DNA of 6,489 bases from an uncultured Collinsella sp. (GCA_900555355.1 USKV01000091.1:1-6489); one strand, 5' to 3'. Shown: positions 1 through 5,586, counted from the first letter of the stretch. The notes: a model not told the origin generated them from the letters alone. Program-made: numbers and translations.

Positions 1-30
1 ATTCCACCTCGCCCCCGAACGGTCAACAAA

Positions 31-53
31 GTGCGATGAACGGTATATCGCAC
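31..53. repeat. Short perfect inverted repeat (hairpin or operator)
   Basis: GTGCGAT (31-37) is followed nine bases later by its exact reverse complement ATCGCAC (47-53). No T-run follows on either strand, so it does not look like an intrinsic terminator. A 7-bp dyad with a 9-base centre could be an operator for a dimeric regulator or a small RNA hairpin. The centre contains one copy of the GAACGGT motif that recurs in this region. Confidence 0.5.
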
Positions 54-76
54 GAGATTCCCCCATAATGTACTTC

Positions 77-117
77 GGCGTTCTAAAGTAACTTTTCTAA
101 GGTAAACGCTCTTTTTT
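77..117 (+). terminator. Possible weak intrinsic terminator
   Basis: GCGTT (78-82) can pair with AACGC (105-109), with a small inner helix AAAG/CTTT (85-88 with 92-95). A run of six T (112-117) begins three bases after the outer stem. The stem is short and interrupted, so this is a tentative call. If real, it would end transcription of a + strand gene lying left of the window. Confidence 0.3.
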
Positions 118-133
118 CCAAAAAACTATTTGC

Positions 134-175
134 AATTGCATCTCTAAACTTTTGATTCAGAATTGCATAGCTAAA
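134..175. repeat. Imperfect 15-base direct repeat, period 27
   Basis: AATTGCAT-N2-CTAAA occurs at 134-148 and again at 161-175, identical at 13 of 15 positions. The first copy is part of a perfect 10-base palindrome, TGCAATTGCA (131-140). It lies directly upstream of the best-looking -10-like element of the region, where a regulator or RNA polymerase contact would be expected. No known regulator box is recognised. Confidence 0.45.
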
Positions 176-192
176 TCGGTTTTATGTATATA
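163..192 (+). promoter_or_regulatory. Candidate promoter for the polyphosphate kinase gene
   Basis: TTGCAT (163-168) as a poor -35 is separated by 18 bases from TATATA (187-192) as -10; TATAAA at 189-194 is an alternative register. The surroundings are very AT-rich, with T- and A-tracts upstream (112-125). If used, it would give an untranslated leader of about 245 bases. Only three of six -35 bases match the consensus, so the call rests mainly on the -10 and on composition. Confidence 0.25.
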
Positions 193-419
193 AATGATGT
201 TTGTTTACGTTTCCGCCTGCATTCAATGATATTCAGCTATCCATCATTCTTATTCACACTTACGTACCAGTTGAGTGAGGATATAGACCGCTTGCAGACG
301 AGCAGGACGTCAGTCCTATGACTTGTCAGCGTAAGAAGTAGGTAAAGATACCGTTCACGCGATACGTCCGTGCCAGCGGTCGACTAAATTGAGACAATAG
401 TGATTAGTGTTAGGCTACC

Positions 420-434
420 GTCCCTTGTGGGGAC
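420..434 (+). promoter_or_regulatory. Small hairpin overlapping the kinase ribosome-binding region
   Basis: GTCCC (420-424) can pair with GGGAC (430-434) around a 5-base loop. The 3' arm contains the only G-rich ribosome-site-like stretch (GGGGA, 429-433) before the start codon at 446. If it forms in the mRNA it would mask that site. An alternative pairing of GTCC (420-423) with GGAC (440-443) is also possible. The stem is only five pairs, so the effect may be small. Confidence 0.3.
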
Positions 435-445
435 TGAACGGACAG

Positions 446-2854
446 ATGCATATGCCGAGCAAAATCGAAAAGAAGCAAGCCGCCGCAAAGCTGCGCAAAC
501 CGCCGCGCGACTTCTCGTACACGCAAAATCGAGAGCTCAGCTGGCTGCGCTTTGACAACCGCGTGCTCGACGAGGCCTTTGATGAGTCCGTGCCGCTGTT
601 CGAGCGCCTTAAGTTCGTCTCGATCTTCGAGTCCAACCTCGACGAATTCCTTATGGTGCGCGTGGGTGGCCTGTCCGACCTTGCCGAGCTCAAAAAACAG
701 CCTGTTGACAACAAGAGCAATATGACCGCCTCCGAACAGGTCGATGCTGTCATGGCCGAAATGCCCGGGCTCCTTACCCGTTGGGAGTCCATCTTTAAGA
801 GCATCGAGGGCAAGCTCGACACTCTGGGCGTTCACCGCGCCCGCATCGATTCGCTTACGCCCGAGGAGCGCACCTTTGTAACCCGCTACTTCCAGGCCTA
901 CGTGTCGCCGGTCATCTCACCGCTGGTGATCGACCCGCGCCACCCCTTCCCCAACCTGCGCAATGGCGCGCTCTATCTGGCCTGTGGTCTGGACGGTGCC
1001 ACCGACGAGGAGAGCCTGCTGGGCCTTATCGAGATTCCCGCCTCGATGAACCGCGTGGTCGAGATCCCCTCGCCCACCGGCACCTACTCCTACATTCTGC
1101 TCGAGGACGTCATCCTCGCCTGCCTGGACAGCTGCTTTGGCTCCTATAAGCCGCTGGACCGTGCGCTCATCCGCGTCACCCGCAATGCCGATATCGACCC
1201 GGACGGCGAGGGCGTCGAGGAGGAAGAGGATTACCGCCAGCACATGAAGCGCATCCTCAAGAAACGCTTGCGCCTGCAGCCGGTGGTGCTCGCGGTCTCG
1301 GGATCGCTCGAGAAGGCGACGCTCAAGACTATCCGCAAGGCGCTCGAGCTCTCGCGTCGCTCGGTCTTTACCTGCGATATCCCGCTCAACCTGGGCTATG
1401 TCTTCGGCATTGAGGGCAAGATTCCCGAGCACCTGCGCAACGAGCTGCTCTTTACGCCGTTTAAGCCGCAGCCCAACCCCACGATCGATATGACCCGCTC
1501 CATCCGAGAGCAGGTACTTCAGCACGACAAGCTGCTCTTTTATCCCTATGAGGCCATGAACCCCTTCCTGGATCTGGTGCACGAGGCCGCCTACGACCCC
1601 GAGTGCATCTCGTTGCGCATCACGCTCTACCGCGTGGCCAAGCAGAGCCGCCTGTGCGAGTCGCTGATCGATGCCGCCGAGAACGGCAAAGAGGTCACGG
1701 TGCTCATGGAGCTCCGCGCCCGCTTCGACGAGCAGAACAACATCGAGTGGGCCGAGCGTCTGGAAGAGGCAGGCTGCACCGTCATCTACGGCTCCGAGGG
1801 CTTTAAGTGCCACTCCAAGATCTGCCAGCTCACCTATCGCGAGGGCATGGCGCTTACACGCCTGACGCTGTTGGGCACCGGCAACTTTAACGAGAAGACG
1901 GCCAAACTCTACAGCGACTTTATGCTCATGACCGCCCATCCCGGCATCGGCGAGGACGCCAACTTGTTCTTCCGCAACCTGTCGCTGGGCAACCTGCGCG
2001 GCGATTACCGCTTTCTGGGCGTGGCGCCGGTCGGCCTCAAGCCGCTCATCATGCGCGGCCTGGACCGCGAGATTCAGCGCGCCCTCGTTGGCGAGCCTGC
2101 CCGTGTGTTCTTTAAGCTCAACTCGCTCACCGACCGCGAGGTCATCGACAAGATCGCCGAGGCGTCGTGCGCAGGAGTCCGCGTGGACATGATCATCCGC
2201 GGCATCTCGTGCCTCAAGCCGGGCGTTCCGGGCAAGACCGAGAACGTGCATGTCCGTTCTATCGTCGGACGCTTTTTGGAGCATGCGCGCGTTTACGCCT
2301 TTGGCGTGGACTCGGACATGATCTATCTGAGCTCGGCCGACATGATGACGCGCAACACCGAGCACCGAGTGGAGATCGCCTTCCCCGTGCTCGACCCCAC
2401 CTGCCGCGCACTGGTGCACGAGTACATGGGCATGCAGCTGCGCGACAACGCGAAGGCCCGCAGCCTCACGAGCGACGGCACCTGGGTCCCCGTGGAGCGT
2501 GCAGAGGGTGAGAAACCCTTCAACTCGCAGGAAGCCCTGCTGGAGCGCGCCTATCGCAACGCCGAGGCCGCGCCCGAGCCCGTCATTGAGGCGAAACCTG
2601 CCCCCGAGCCCGAGCCGCAGCCGGTAGCACCCAAGGTCCAAGAGGTCCAGGCGACCGTCATTGAGCCCGAGCCTGCACCTGCACCTCAGCCCGAGCCGCA
2701 GGTCACCAAGCCCGCACCCGAGACGAGCGCCCGTCGCGATAAGCCCGCCGGCAAGACCAGGGCCATCGAGCGCCATCGCCCCGGTCGCGTGCGCATGGGC
2801 CTGGGCCTGATCGGCCTGGGTCTTAAGACGCTCATTACCGGCAAGACGAAATAG
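446..2854 (+). CDS. ppk: Polyphosphate kinase 1 with a C-terminal extension
   Basis: This enzyme reversibly transfers the terminal phosphate of ATP to a growing inorganic polyphosphate chain and acts as an oligomer, often at the membrane. Seen with start 446 (802 aa): the N-domain signature NRELSWL at residues 28-34 and SNLDEF at 63-68 (N64 probably contacts nucleotide); DPRHPFP at 163-169; then two phospholipase-D-like catalytic domains. R396, R426, H456, Y489, R585 and H613 have the same spacing as E. coli R375, R405, H435 (the phosphorylated His), Y468, R564 and H592, so the active site looks intact. The family usually ends near 690-730 aa. Here a Pro/Glu/Ala-rich linker (from about residue 706) and a basic Gly/Leu-rich tail (about 776-802) are added. 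The start is uncertain: 452 is nearly as good, and GTG at 407 lacks a ribosome site. No exopolyphosphatase gene is adjacent. A terminator follows, so it is probably monocistronic. Confidence 0.96.
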   Translation: MHMPSKIEKKQAAAKLRKPPRDFSYTQNRELSWLRFDNRVLDEAFDESVPLFERLKFVSIFESNLDEFLMVRVGGLSDLAELKKQPVDNKSNMTASEQVDAVMAEMPGLLTRWESIFKSIEGKLDTLGVHRARIDSLTPEERTFVTRYFQAYVSPVISPLVIDPRHPFPNLRNGALYLACGLDGATDEESLLGLIEIPASMNRVVEIPSPTGTYSYILLEDVILACLDSCFGSYKPLDRALIRVTRNADIDPDGEGVEEEEDYRQHMKRILKKRLRLQPVVLAVSGSLEKATLKTIRKALELSRRSVFTCDIPLNLGYVFGIEGKIPEHLRNELLFTPFKPQPNPTIDMTRSIREQVLQHDKLLFYPYEAMNPFLDLVHEAAYDPECISLRITLYRVAKQSRLCESLIDAAENGKEVTVLMELRARFDEQNNIEWAERLEEAGCTVIYGSEGFKCHSKICQLTYREGMALTRLTLLGTGNFNEKTAKLYSDFMLMTAHPGIGEDANLFFRNLSLGNLRGDYRFLGVAPVGLKPLIMRGLDREIQRALVGEPARVFFKLNSLTDREVIDKIAEASCAGVRVDMIIRGISCLKPGVPGKTENVHVRSIVGRFLEHARVYAFGVDSDMIYLSSADMMTRNTEHRVEIAFPVLDPTCRALVHEYMGMQLRDNAKARSLTSDGTWVPVERAEGEKPFNSQEALLERAYRNAEAAPEPVIEAKPAPEPEPQPVAPKVQEVQATVIEPEPAPAPQPEPQVTKPAPETSARRDKPAGKTRAIERHRPGRVRMGLGLIGLGLKTLITGKTK
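2581..2701 (+). repeat. Imperfect duplication encoding the kinase's Pro/Glu-rich linker
   Basis: CGTCATTGAG occurs at 2581-2590 and 2656-2665, and CCCGAGCCGCAG at 2609-2620 and 2690-2701. The two halves thus form a degenerate direct repeat of about 25-27 codons, each containing VIE, then alternating Pro-Glu/Pro-Ala, then PEPQ. This suggests the linker grew by internal duplication, as low-complexity linkers often do. Confidence 0.5.
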
Positions 2855-2863
2855 ACGTTTGTA

Positions 2864-2908
2864 GAAGCGCCCCGTATTTGAGGAAAGCCTCAGATGCAGG
2901 GCGCTTTT
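2864..2908 (+). terminator. Intrinsic terminator after ppk
   Basis: A long hairpin begins ten bases after the ppk stop codon. AAGCGCCC (2865-2872) pairs perfectly with GGGCGCTT (2899-2906). Beyond one C/A mismatch the helix continues through 2874-2883 with 2888-2897, allowing two G-U pairs, and closes on the tetraloop AAAG (2884-2887). TTTT at 2905-2908 ends the element. Stem strength and position make this the clearest terminator in the window, and it separates ppk from the methyltransferase gene. Confidence 0.85.
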
Positions 2909-2915
2909 CCCTGCT

Positions 2916-2921
2916 ACCATG
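2916..2921 (+). promoter_or_regulatory. Candidate -10 element for the rRNA methyltransferase gene
   Basis: TACCAT (2916-2921) is preceded by CTGC and lies 40 bases before the preferred start codon at 2956. Because a strong terminator ends at 2908, the downstream gene needs its own promoter in this short gap. No good -35 hexamer is visible 16-18 bases upstream; that position falls inside the 3' arm of the terminator. Four of six bases match the -10 consensus. Confidence 0.3.
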
Positions 2922-2955
2922 GTTGCGGACAACAACGCGAATGACAGGCAGGGAT

Positions 2956-4269
2956 ATGAAGCTCACCATAGAATCGATGACGTACGGCGCCGACGGGCTG
3001 GCGCATGCCGACAACGGCAAGGCCGTCTTTGTGCAGGGCGCCGTGGCAGGCGACACCGTCGAGGCCGAGGTCGTACAGAACGGCAAGTCGTTCATGCGCG
3101 CCCGCACCACCGAGATTCTGGAGCCAAGCCCCGATCGCATTCAGCCTCCCTGCCCCTTCGTGGGCATTTGCGGCGGCTGCTCGTGGGGCAATCTCTCACG
3201 CACGGCACAACTCGCCGCCAAGGAGCAAAACCTGCGCTCCACGCTCGAGCGCATCGGCAAGTTCGCTCCTGAGCAGGTCGATGAGCTGGTGCAGCCCATC
3301 CGCCATACCAAGGACGACTGGGGCTACCGCAATAAAATCGAACTCGAACCGACCGTCGTCAACGGTCGCGTTCGCCTTGGCATGCACGGTGTCGACCCCA
3401 GCAAAATCGTGACCGTCGATTCGTGTCCGTTGTTCGACAAACGCTTCCCTAAGGCACTCAAATCGGTCGTCGGCGCGCTCAACTATCTGAGCGGCAGCCA
3501 CGATCTGGGCCTTGAGCGCGTGGGCATTCGTGCCTCGCGTCGCACCAAGGCGCTCGAGGTCGCACTCTGGACGCCCACAGGCTCTTTTCCGCGCTCGCAG
3601 GTCTCCCGCGTGCTGGCGGACGCCGCTCATCCCACGAGTATCGTGCGTGTGATGAGCAAGGGCGAAAAGAAAGCCCGCCGTGTCTCCAAAGTCGAGATGC
3701 TCGCCGGCGAGGGCTCGTGGACCGAGAATATCGCCGAAGGCCAGATGCGCTTATCTGCCCCGTCGTTTTTCCAGGTCAATACCAAGGGCGCCGAGATTTT
3801 GATCGAGCTCGTCATGGAGGCGCTCGACCCACAAGAAGACGAGCTTGCCGTGGACCTGTACTGCGGCGCCGGAACCTTTACCCTGCCGCTCGCCCGCCGC
3901 TGCGACTTTGTTGCCGCCGTCGAGGCCTACGGTCCGGCCGTGCGCGACCTGCGCCGTAACCTGGAGATCAACAAGCTCGATAACGTCGACGTCATCGGCG
4001 GCGATGCCGTGCGCGAGTTCCCCGACCAGGACGCCGATGTCCTGGTGGTCGATCCGCCACGCGCGGGCCTGGCGCCCGAGGCCATCGACCTCATCGCCAG
4101 CACGAGTGCCCGCGATGTCGCCTACGTGAGCTGCGACCCGGCCACCCTGGCGCGCGATCTCAAACGCTTTGTCGAAGAAGGCACCTTCTCCCCCGTAAAG
4201 ATCATGCCAGTCGACCTGTTCCCACAAACCTTCCACTGCGAGACCGTCGTCCACCTTAGGCGCAACTAG
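2956..4269 (+). CDS. rlmD: 23S rRNA (uracil-C5)-methyltransferase, TrmA/RlmD family
   Basis: The enzyme transfers a methyl group from S-adenosylmethionine to C5 of a uridine in 23S rRNA (U1939 in E. coli numbering for RlmD). The predicted protein is 437 aa, a normal length. Seen: an N-terminal TRAM RNA-binding domain (residues about 1-55); Fe-S ligands C66, C72, C75 and C157, with the first three in the Cx5CxxC spacing of E. coli RlmD; the SAM-binding motif DLYCGAGTF from D300; DPPR at 366-369; the catalytic nucleophile C393 in SCDP; and the general base E429 near the C-terminus. All key residues are present. The start at 2956 begins the TRAM domain directly and follows AGG (2946-2948) at 7 bases; ATG 2941 is an alternative, while the upstream TTG 2878 lies inside the terminator. 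In Gram-positives one enzyme, RlmCD, can modify both U747 and U1939, so site specificity is open. No clear terminator follows. Confidence 0.92.
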   Translation: MKLTIESMTYGADGLAHADNGKAVFVQGAVAGDTVEAEVVQNGKSFMRARTTEILEPSPDRIQPPCPFVGICGGCSWGNLSRTAQLAAKEQNLRSTLERIGKFAPEQVDELVQPIRHTKDDWGYRNKIELEPTVVNGRVRLGMHGVDPSKIVTVDSCPLFDKRFPKALKSVVGALNYLSGSHDLGLERVGIRASRRTKALEVALWTPTGSFPRSQVSRVLADAAHPTSIVRVMSKGEKKARRVSKVEMLAGEGSWTENIAEGQMRLSAPSFFQVNTKGAEILIELVMEALDPQEDELAVDLYCGAGTFTLPLARRCDFVAAVEAYGPAVRDLRRNLEINKLDNVDVIGGDAVREFPDQDADVLVVDPPRAGLAPEAIDLIASTSARDVAYVSCDPATLARDLKRFVEEGTFSPVKIMPVDLFPQTFHCETVVHLRRN

Positions 4270-4310
4270 CCACTTAATCATTGCTCAGAAAAATCATTGG
4301 GAAATCGAGC

Positions 4311-4339
4311 GTGGCAAGCGGAGGTCTTCGGGGTATAAG
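4311..4339 (+). promoter_or_regulatory. Candidate promoter for the DJ-1/Maf gene pair
   Basis: GTGGCA (4311-4316) matches the -35 consensus at four of six positions and is 17 bases from TATAAG (4334-4339), a good -10. The predicted transcript would start near 4346, giving a leader of about 30 bases before the start at 4376. The 106-base gap after the methyltransferase stop contains no strong hairpin with a T-run, so some read-through from that gene is also possible. GTCTT/AAGAC (4324-4328 with 4337-4341) forms a weak dyad over the -10. Confidence 0.4.
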
Positions 4340-4375
4340 ACGGCTAATTGTATGCCGCCTATGAAAGGAACCCTC

Positions 4376-4918
4376 ATGCCCAGCGTTGCCGTTCTCGCCG
4401 CCGATGGCTTTGAAACTATTGAGTGCTTGACCATGGTCGATGTCATGCGTCGCGGCGGCGTGCGTGCCACGCTCGTCTCGATTATGCCCACGCGTGAGGT
4501 CGTAAGCTCGCTGCAGATTCCCGTAACCTGCGACGCGCTCTTTGACGAGATTAACTTTGACGAGTATGACTGCGTCGTGCTGCCCGGCGGTCTGCCCGGC
4601 GCCACCAACCTGCGCGCCGACCAGCGCGTCTGCGACGTAGTCTGCGAGTTCGCCGCGACCAAGCATGTTGCCGCCATCTGCGCTGCTCCGTTTATCCTGG
4701 GCGAGCTCGACCTGCTCGAGGGGCGCCATGCCACGTGCTTCCCTGGCTTTGAGAAAAGTTTCCCCGAGGGCGCCTATACCGGCGAGAAGGTTACGCAAGA
4801 CGGCAACATCATCACCGCCAGCGGCATGGCCCAGTCGCTCCCCTTTGCGCTTGAGCTGCTGCGTACGCTCGCCGGCGACAAGGCTGTCGAGAAGGTTGCC
4901 GAGGGCATTCAGCTATGA
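4376..4918 (+). CDS. DJ-1/PfpI family protein (DJ-1/YajL-like)
   Basis: This 180-aa protein is a complete single-domain member of the DJ-1/ThiJ/PfpI superfamily. The first strand leads to DGFETIE (residues 10-16), whose Glu corresponds to the conserved acidic residue near the reactive cysteine; VVLPGG at 67-72 continues as GATNL, much as in human DJ-1. The nucleophile-elbow cysteine is C102 in AICAAP, and DGNIITASG precedes the last helices. Family roles include glyoxalase, protein or nucleotide deglycase (debated), chaperone and redox sensing; the sequence alone does not choose among them. Start 4376 is chosen because AAAGGA (4364-4369) lies 6 bases upstream; ATG 4352 and 4361 lack a ribosome site and add residues not typical of the family. 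The stop overlaps the maf start, implying translational coupling and a shared function. Confidence 0.88.
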   Translation: MPSVAVLAADGFETIECLTMVDVMRRGGVRATLVSIMPTREVVSSLQIPVTCDALFDEINFDEYDCVVLPGGLPGATNLRADQRVCDVVCEFAATKHVAAICAAPFILGELDLLEGRHATCFPGFEKSFPEGAYTGEKVTQDGNIITASGMAQSLPFALELLRTLAGDKAVEKVAEGIQL

Positions 4919-5496
4919 TTTTGGCTTCGCAATCACCGCGCCGCATCGAGTTGATGCGCGAGGCAGGGTATGACATTCGCGTGATTCCCGCAGATATCGA
5001 CGAGACTCCCTTCGACGGCGAGGCCCCGCTCACGCTTGTCGAGCGCTTGGCACGCGCCAAGGCGGCTGCCGTTGCTGCCGAGTATGCCGAGCCCAATGAG
5101 CTGACGGTCGCGGCCGACACCATCGTCACCTTTGACGGCAAGATTCTGGGCAAGCCGGCAACCGAGGACGTGGCGCGCACCATGCTCCGTGAGCTTTCGG
5201 GCCGCACGCACCAGGTCGCAACCGGCGTCTGCATCGTTAAAGCCGGCGACGTTACAGCCCCGCATGCCGCCGAGAGCCTATCCTTTGTCGATGTGACCGA
5301 CGTGACGTTCTACGAGCTCACCGACGAGCAGATTGAGCGCTACGTCGCCTCGGGTGAGCCCATGGACAAGGCCGGCGCCTACGGCATTCAGGGCACAGGC
5401 GGACGCATGCTCGTGCACGATATTTCGGGCGACTTCTATAACGTGGTGGGCCTACCCATCGCCCGCGTCGCGCGCGCGATTCAAAAACTCTCGTAA
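4915..5496 (+). CDS. maf: Maf nucleoside triphosphate pyrophosphatase (dTTP/UTPase type)
   Basis: Maf proteins hydrolyse certain nucleoside triphosphates to the monophosphate and pyrophosphate. They are thought to remove modified nucleotides and have been linked to septum inhibition. The 193-aa product is full length and starts almost directly at the signature LASQSPRR (residues 3-10). Other motifs are AADTIV with the probable catalytic Asp D68, LGKP (78-81), SGRTH (95-99), and DKAGAYGIQG (151-160) with K152 and Q159. The Arg in SPRR, the Thr after D68 and the Gln in GIQG are, as I recall, the pattern of the dTTP/UTP-preferring YhdE-type group rather than the m7GTP-preferring YceF group. The start codon overlaps the preceding stop (ATGA, 4915-4918), so translation is probably coupled to the DJ-1-like gene. 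A hairpin follows the stop. Confidence 0.93.
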   Translation: MILASQSPRRIELMREAGYDIRVIPADIDETPFDGEAPLTLVERLARAKAAAVAAEYAEPNELTVAADTIVTFDGKILGKPATEDVARTMLRELSGRTHQVATGVCIVKAGDVTAPHAAESLSFVDVTDVTFYELTDEQIERYVASGEPMDKAGAYGIQGTGGRMLVHDISGDFYNVVGLPIARVARAIQKLS

Positions 5497-5504
5497 TTGC
5501 ATCT

Positions 5505-5533
5505 GGCGCTGGGTATCCCCCAGCGCCTACAAT
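5505..5533 (+). terminator. GC-rich hairpin after maf, possible terminator
   Basis: GGCGCTGGG (5505-5513) and CCCAGCGCC (5519-5527) form a perfect nine-pair stem around the loop TATCC, eight bases after the maf stop codon. What follows is TACAATTTC, not a clean T-run, so termination may be partial or may need a factor. The stem abuts a -10-like hexamer (5528-5533), so the element could also influence initiation for the next gene. Confidence 0.6.
5528..5533 (+). promoter_or_regulatory. Candidate -10 element for the P1 peptidase gene
   Basis: TACAAT (5528-5533) matches the -10 consensus at five of six positions and is the best such hexamer before the peptidase gene. The -35 position falls within the hairpin stem, where no consensus hexamer is visible. 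A start near 5540 would give a leader of about 58 bases containing a further hairpin. Confidence 0.35.
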
Positions 5534-5557
5534 TTCGGCGTACCGTACGGATCCCGA

Positions 5558-5574
5558 CCGGGCATAAGGCCCGG
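5558..5574 (+). promoter_or_regulatory. Leader hairpin upstream of the P1 peptidase gene
   Basis: CCGGGC (5558-5563) and GCCCGG (5569-5574) form a perfect six-pair, all G/C stem with loop ATAAG. It ends 12 bases before the ribosome site. The eight-base palindrome CCGTACGG (5543-5550) lies just upstream. Such a stable hairpin next to a ribosome site can affect mRNA stability or translation. No known riboswitch class is recognised. Confidence 0.4.
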
Positions 5575-5586
5575 CGGAAAACCGAT

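Larger units (their letters stand above)
37..357. repeat. Ten-base inverted repeat TGAACGGTAT / ATACCGTTCA
   Basis: TGAACGGTAT at 37-46 recurs exactly in reverse complement at 348-357, so the two copies bracket the AT-rich segment. A further exact GAACGGT lies at 17-23, 21 bases (about two helical turns) before the first copy. A near copy, TGAACGG followed by A, sits at 435-441 just before the kinase start codon. The sequence shows the repeats; a role as regulator binding sites is inference. Confidence 0.4.
1..445. other. Non-coding, AT-rich region upstream of the polyphosphate kinase gene
   Basis: No convincing gene lies here. All three forward frames are open at the left edge and close by positions 39, 68 and 91, so the tail of an upstream + strand gene cannot be excluded. 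On the reverse strand the complement of 4-10 reads GAGGTGG, a possible ribosome site for a divergent gene starting just outside the window. The two readings conflict and I cannot settle them. Positions 81-260 contain 55 G/C out of 180 by my count (about 31%), against well over 60% in the genes. The stretch from about 260 to 445 returns to mixed composition and probably contains the untranslated leader of the kinase gene. Repeats, a possible terminator and a possible promoter inside it are listed separately. Confidence 0.75.

Noticed and set aside
17..44. A Streptomyces-type PHO box (11-base GTTCAC-like direct repeats) on the reverse strand
   Set aside because: Two GTTC cores are present, but the spacing is 21 rather than 11 or 22 and the middle unit does not match. 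Phosphate control of ppk remains plausible, but this sequence does not show it.
36..91. Two tiny overlapping frames (36-68 and 68-91) with a TAATG junction
   Set aside because: Ten and seven codons, no ribosome site; most likely chance.
184..321. A 45-codon open frame starting at ATG 184 in the AT-rich region
   Set aside because: No ribosome site precedes it, it starts inside the candidate -10 element, its composition is unlike the real genes, and it resembles no family.
318..341. Seven-codon frame (MTCQRKK) with AGGAC nine bases upstream, as a leader peptide
   Set aside because: Too short to support, no run of a regulatory amino acid, and the ribosome-like stretch is also half of a small AGGAC/GTCCT inverted repeat (304-317).
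407..445. GTG 407 as the ppk start
   Set aside because: No ribosome site upstream. The added residues do not match the PPK1 N-terminus, and ATG 446 or 452 precedes the conserved N-domain.
917..2935. A 672-codon frame on the reverse strand
   Set aside because: It is antisense to ppk and results from GC-rich codon bias. Its product has low-complexity, repetitive composition, while the forward strand encodes a clear enzyme.
2878..2955. Upstream extension of the methyltransferase to TTG 2878
   Set aside because: It would begin within the terminator hairpin and add residues before the TRAM domain that the family lacks.
4276..4299. AATCATTG repeated at 4276-4283 and 4292-4299
   Set aside because: Only eight bases, AT-rich and not linked to a promoter position; probably chance.
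4352..4375. Upstream starts ATG 4352 and 4361 for the DJ-1-like gene
   Set aside because: Neither has a ribosome site, and the AAAGGA serving 4376 would lie inside the coding region.
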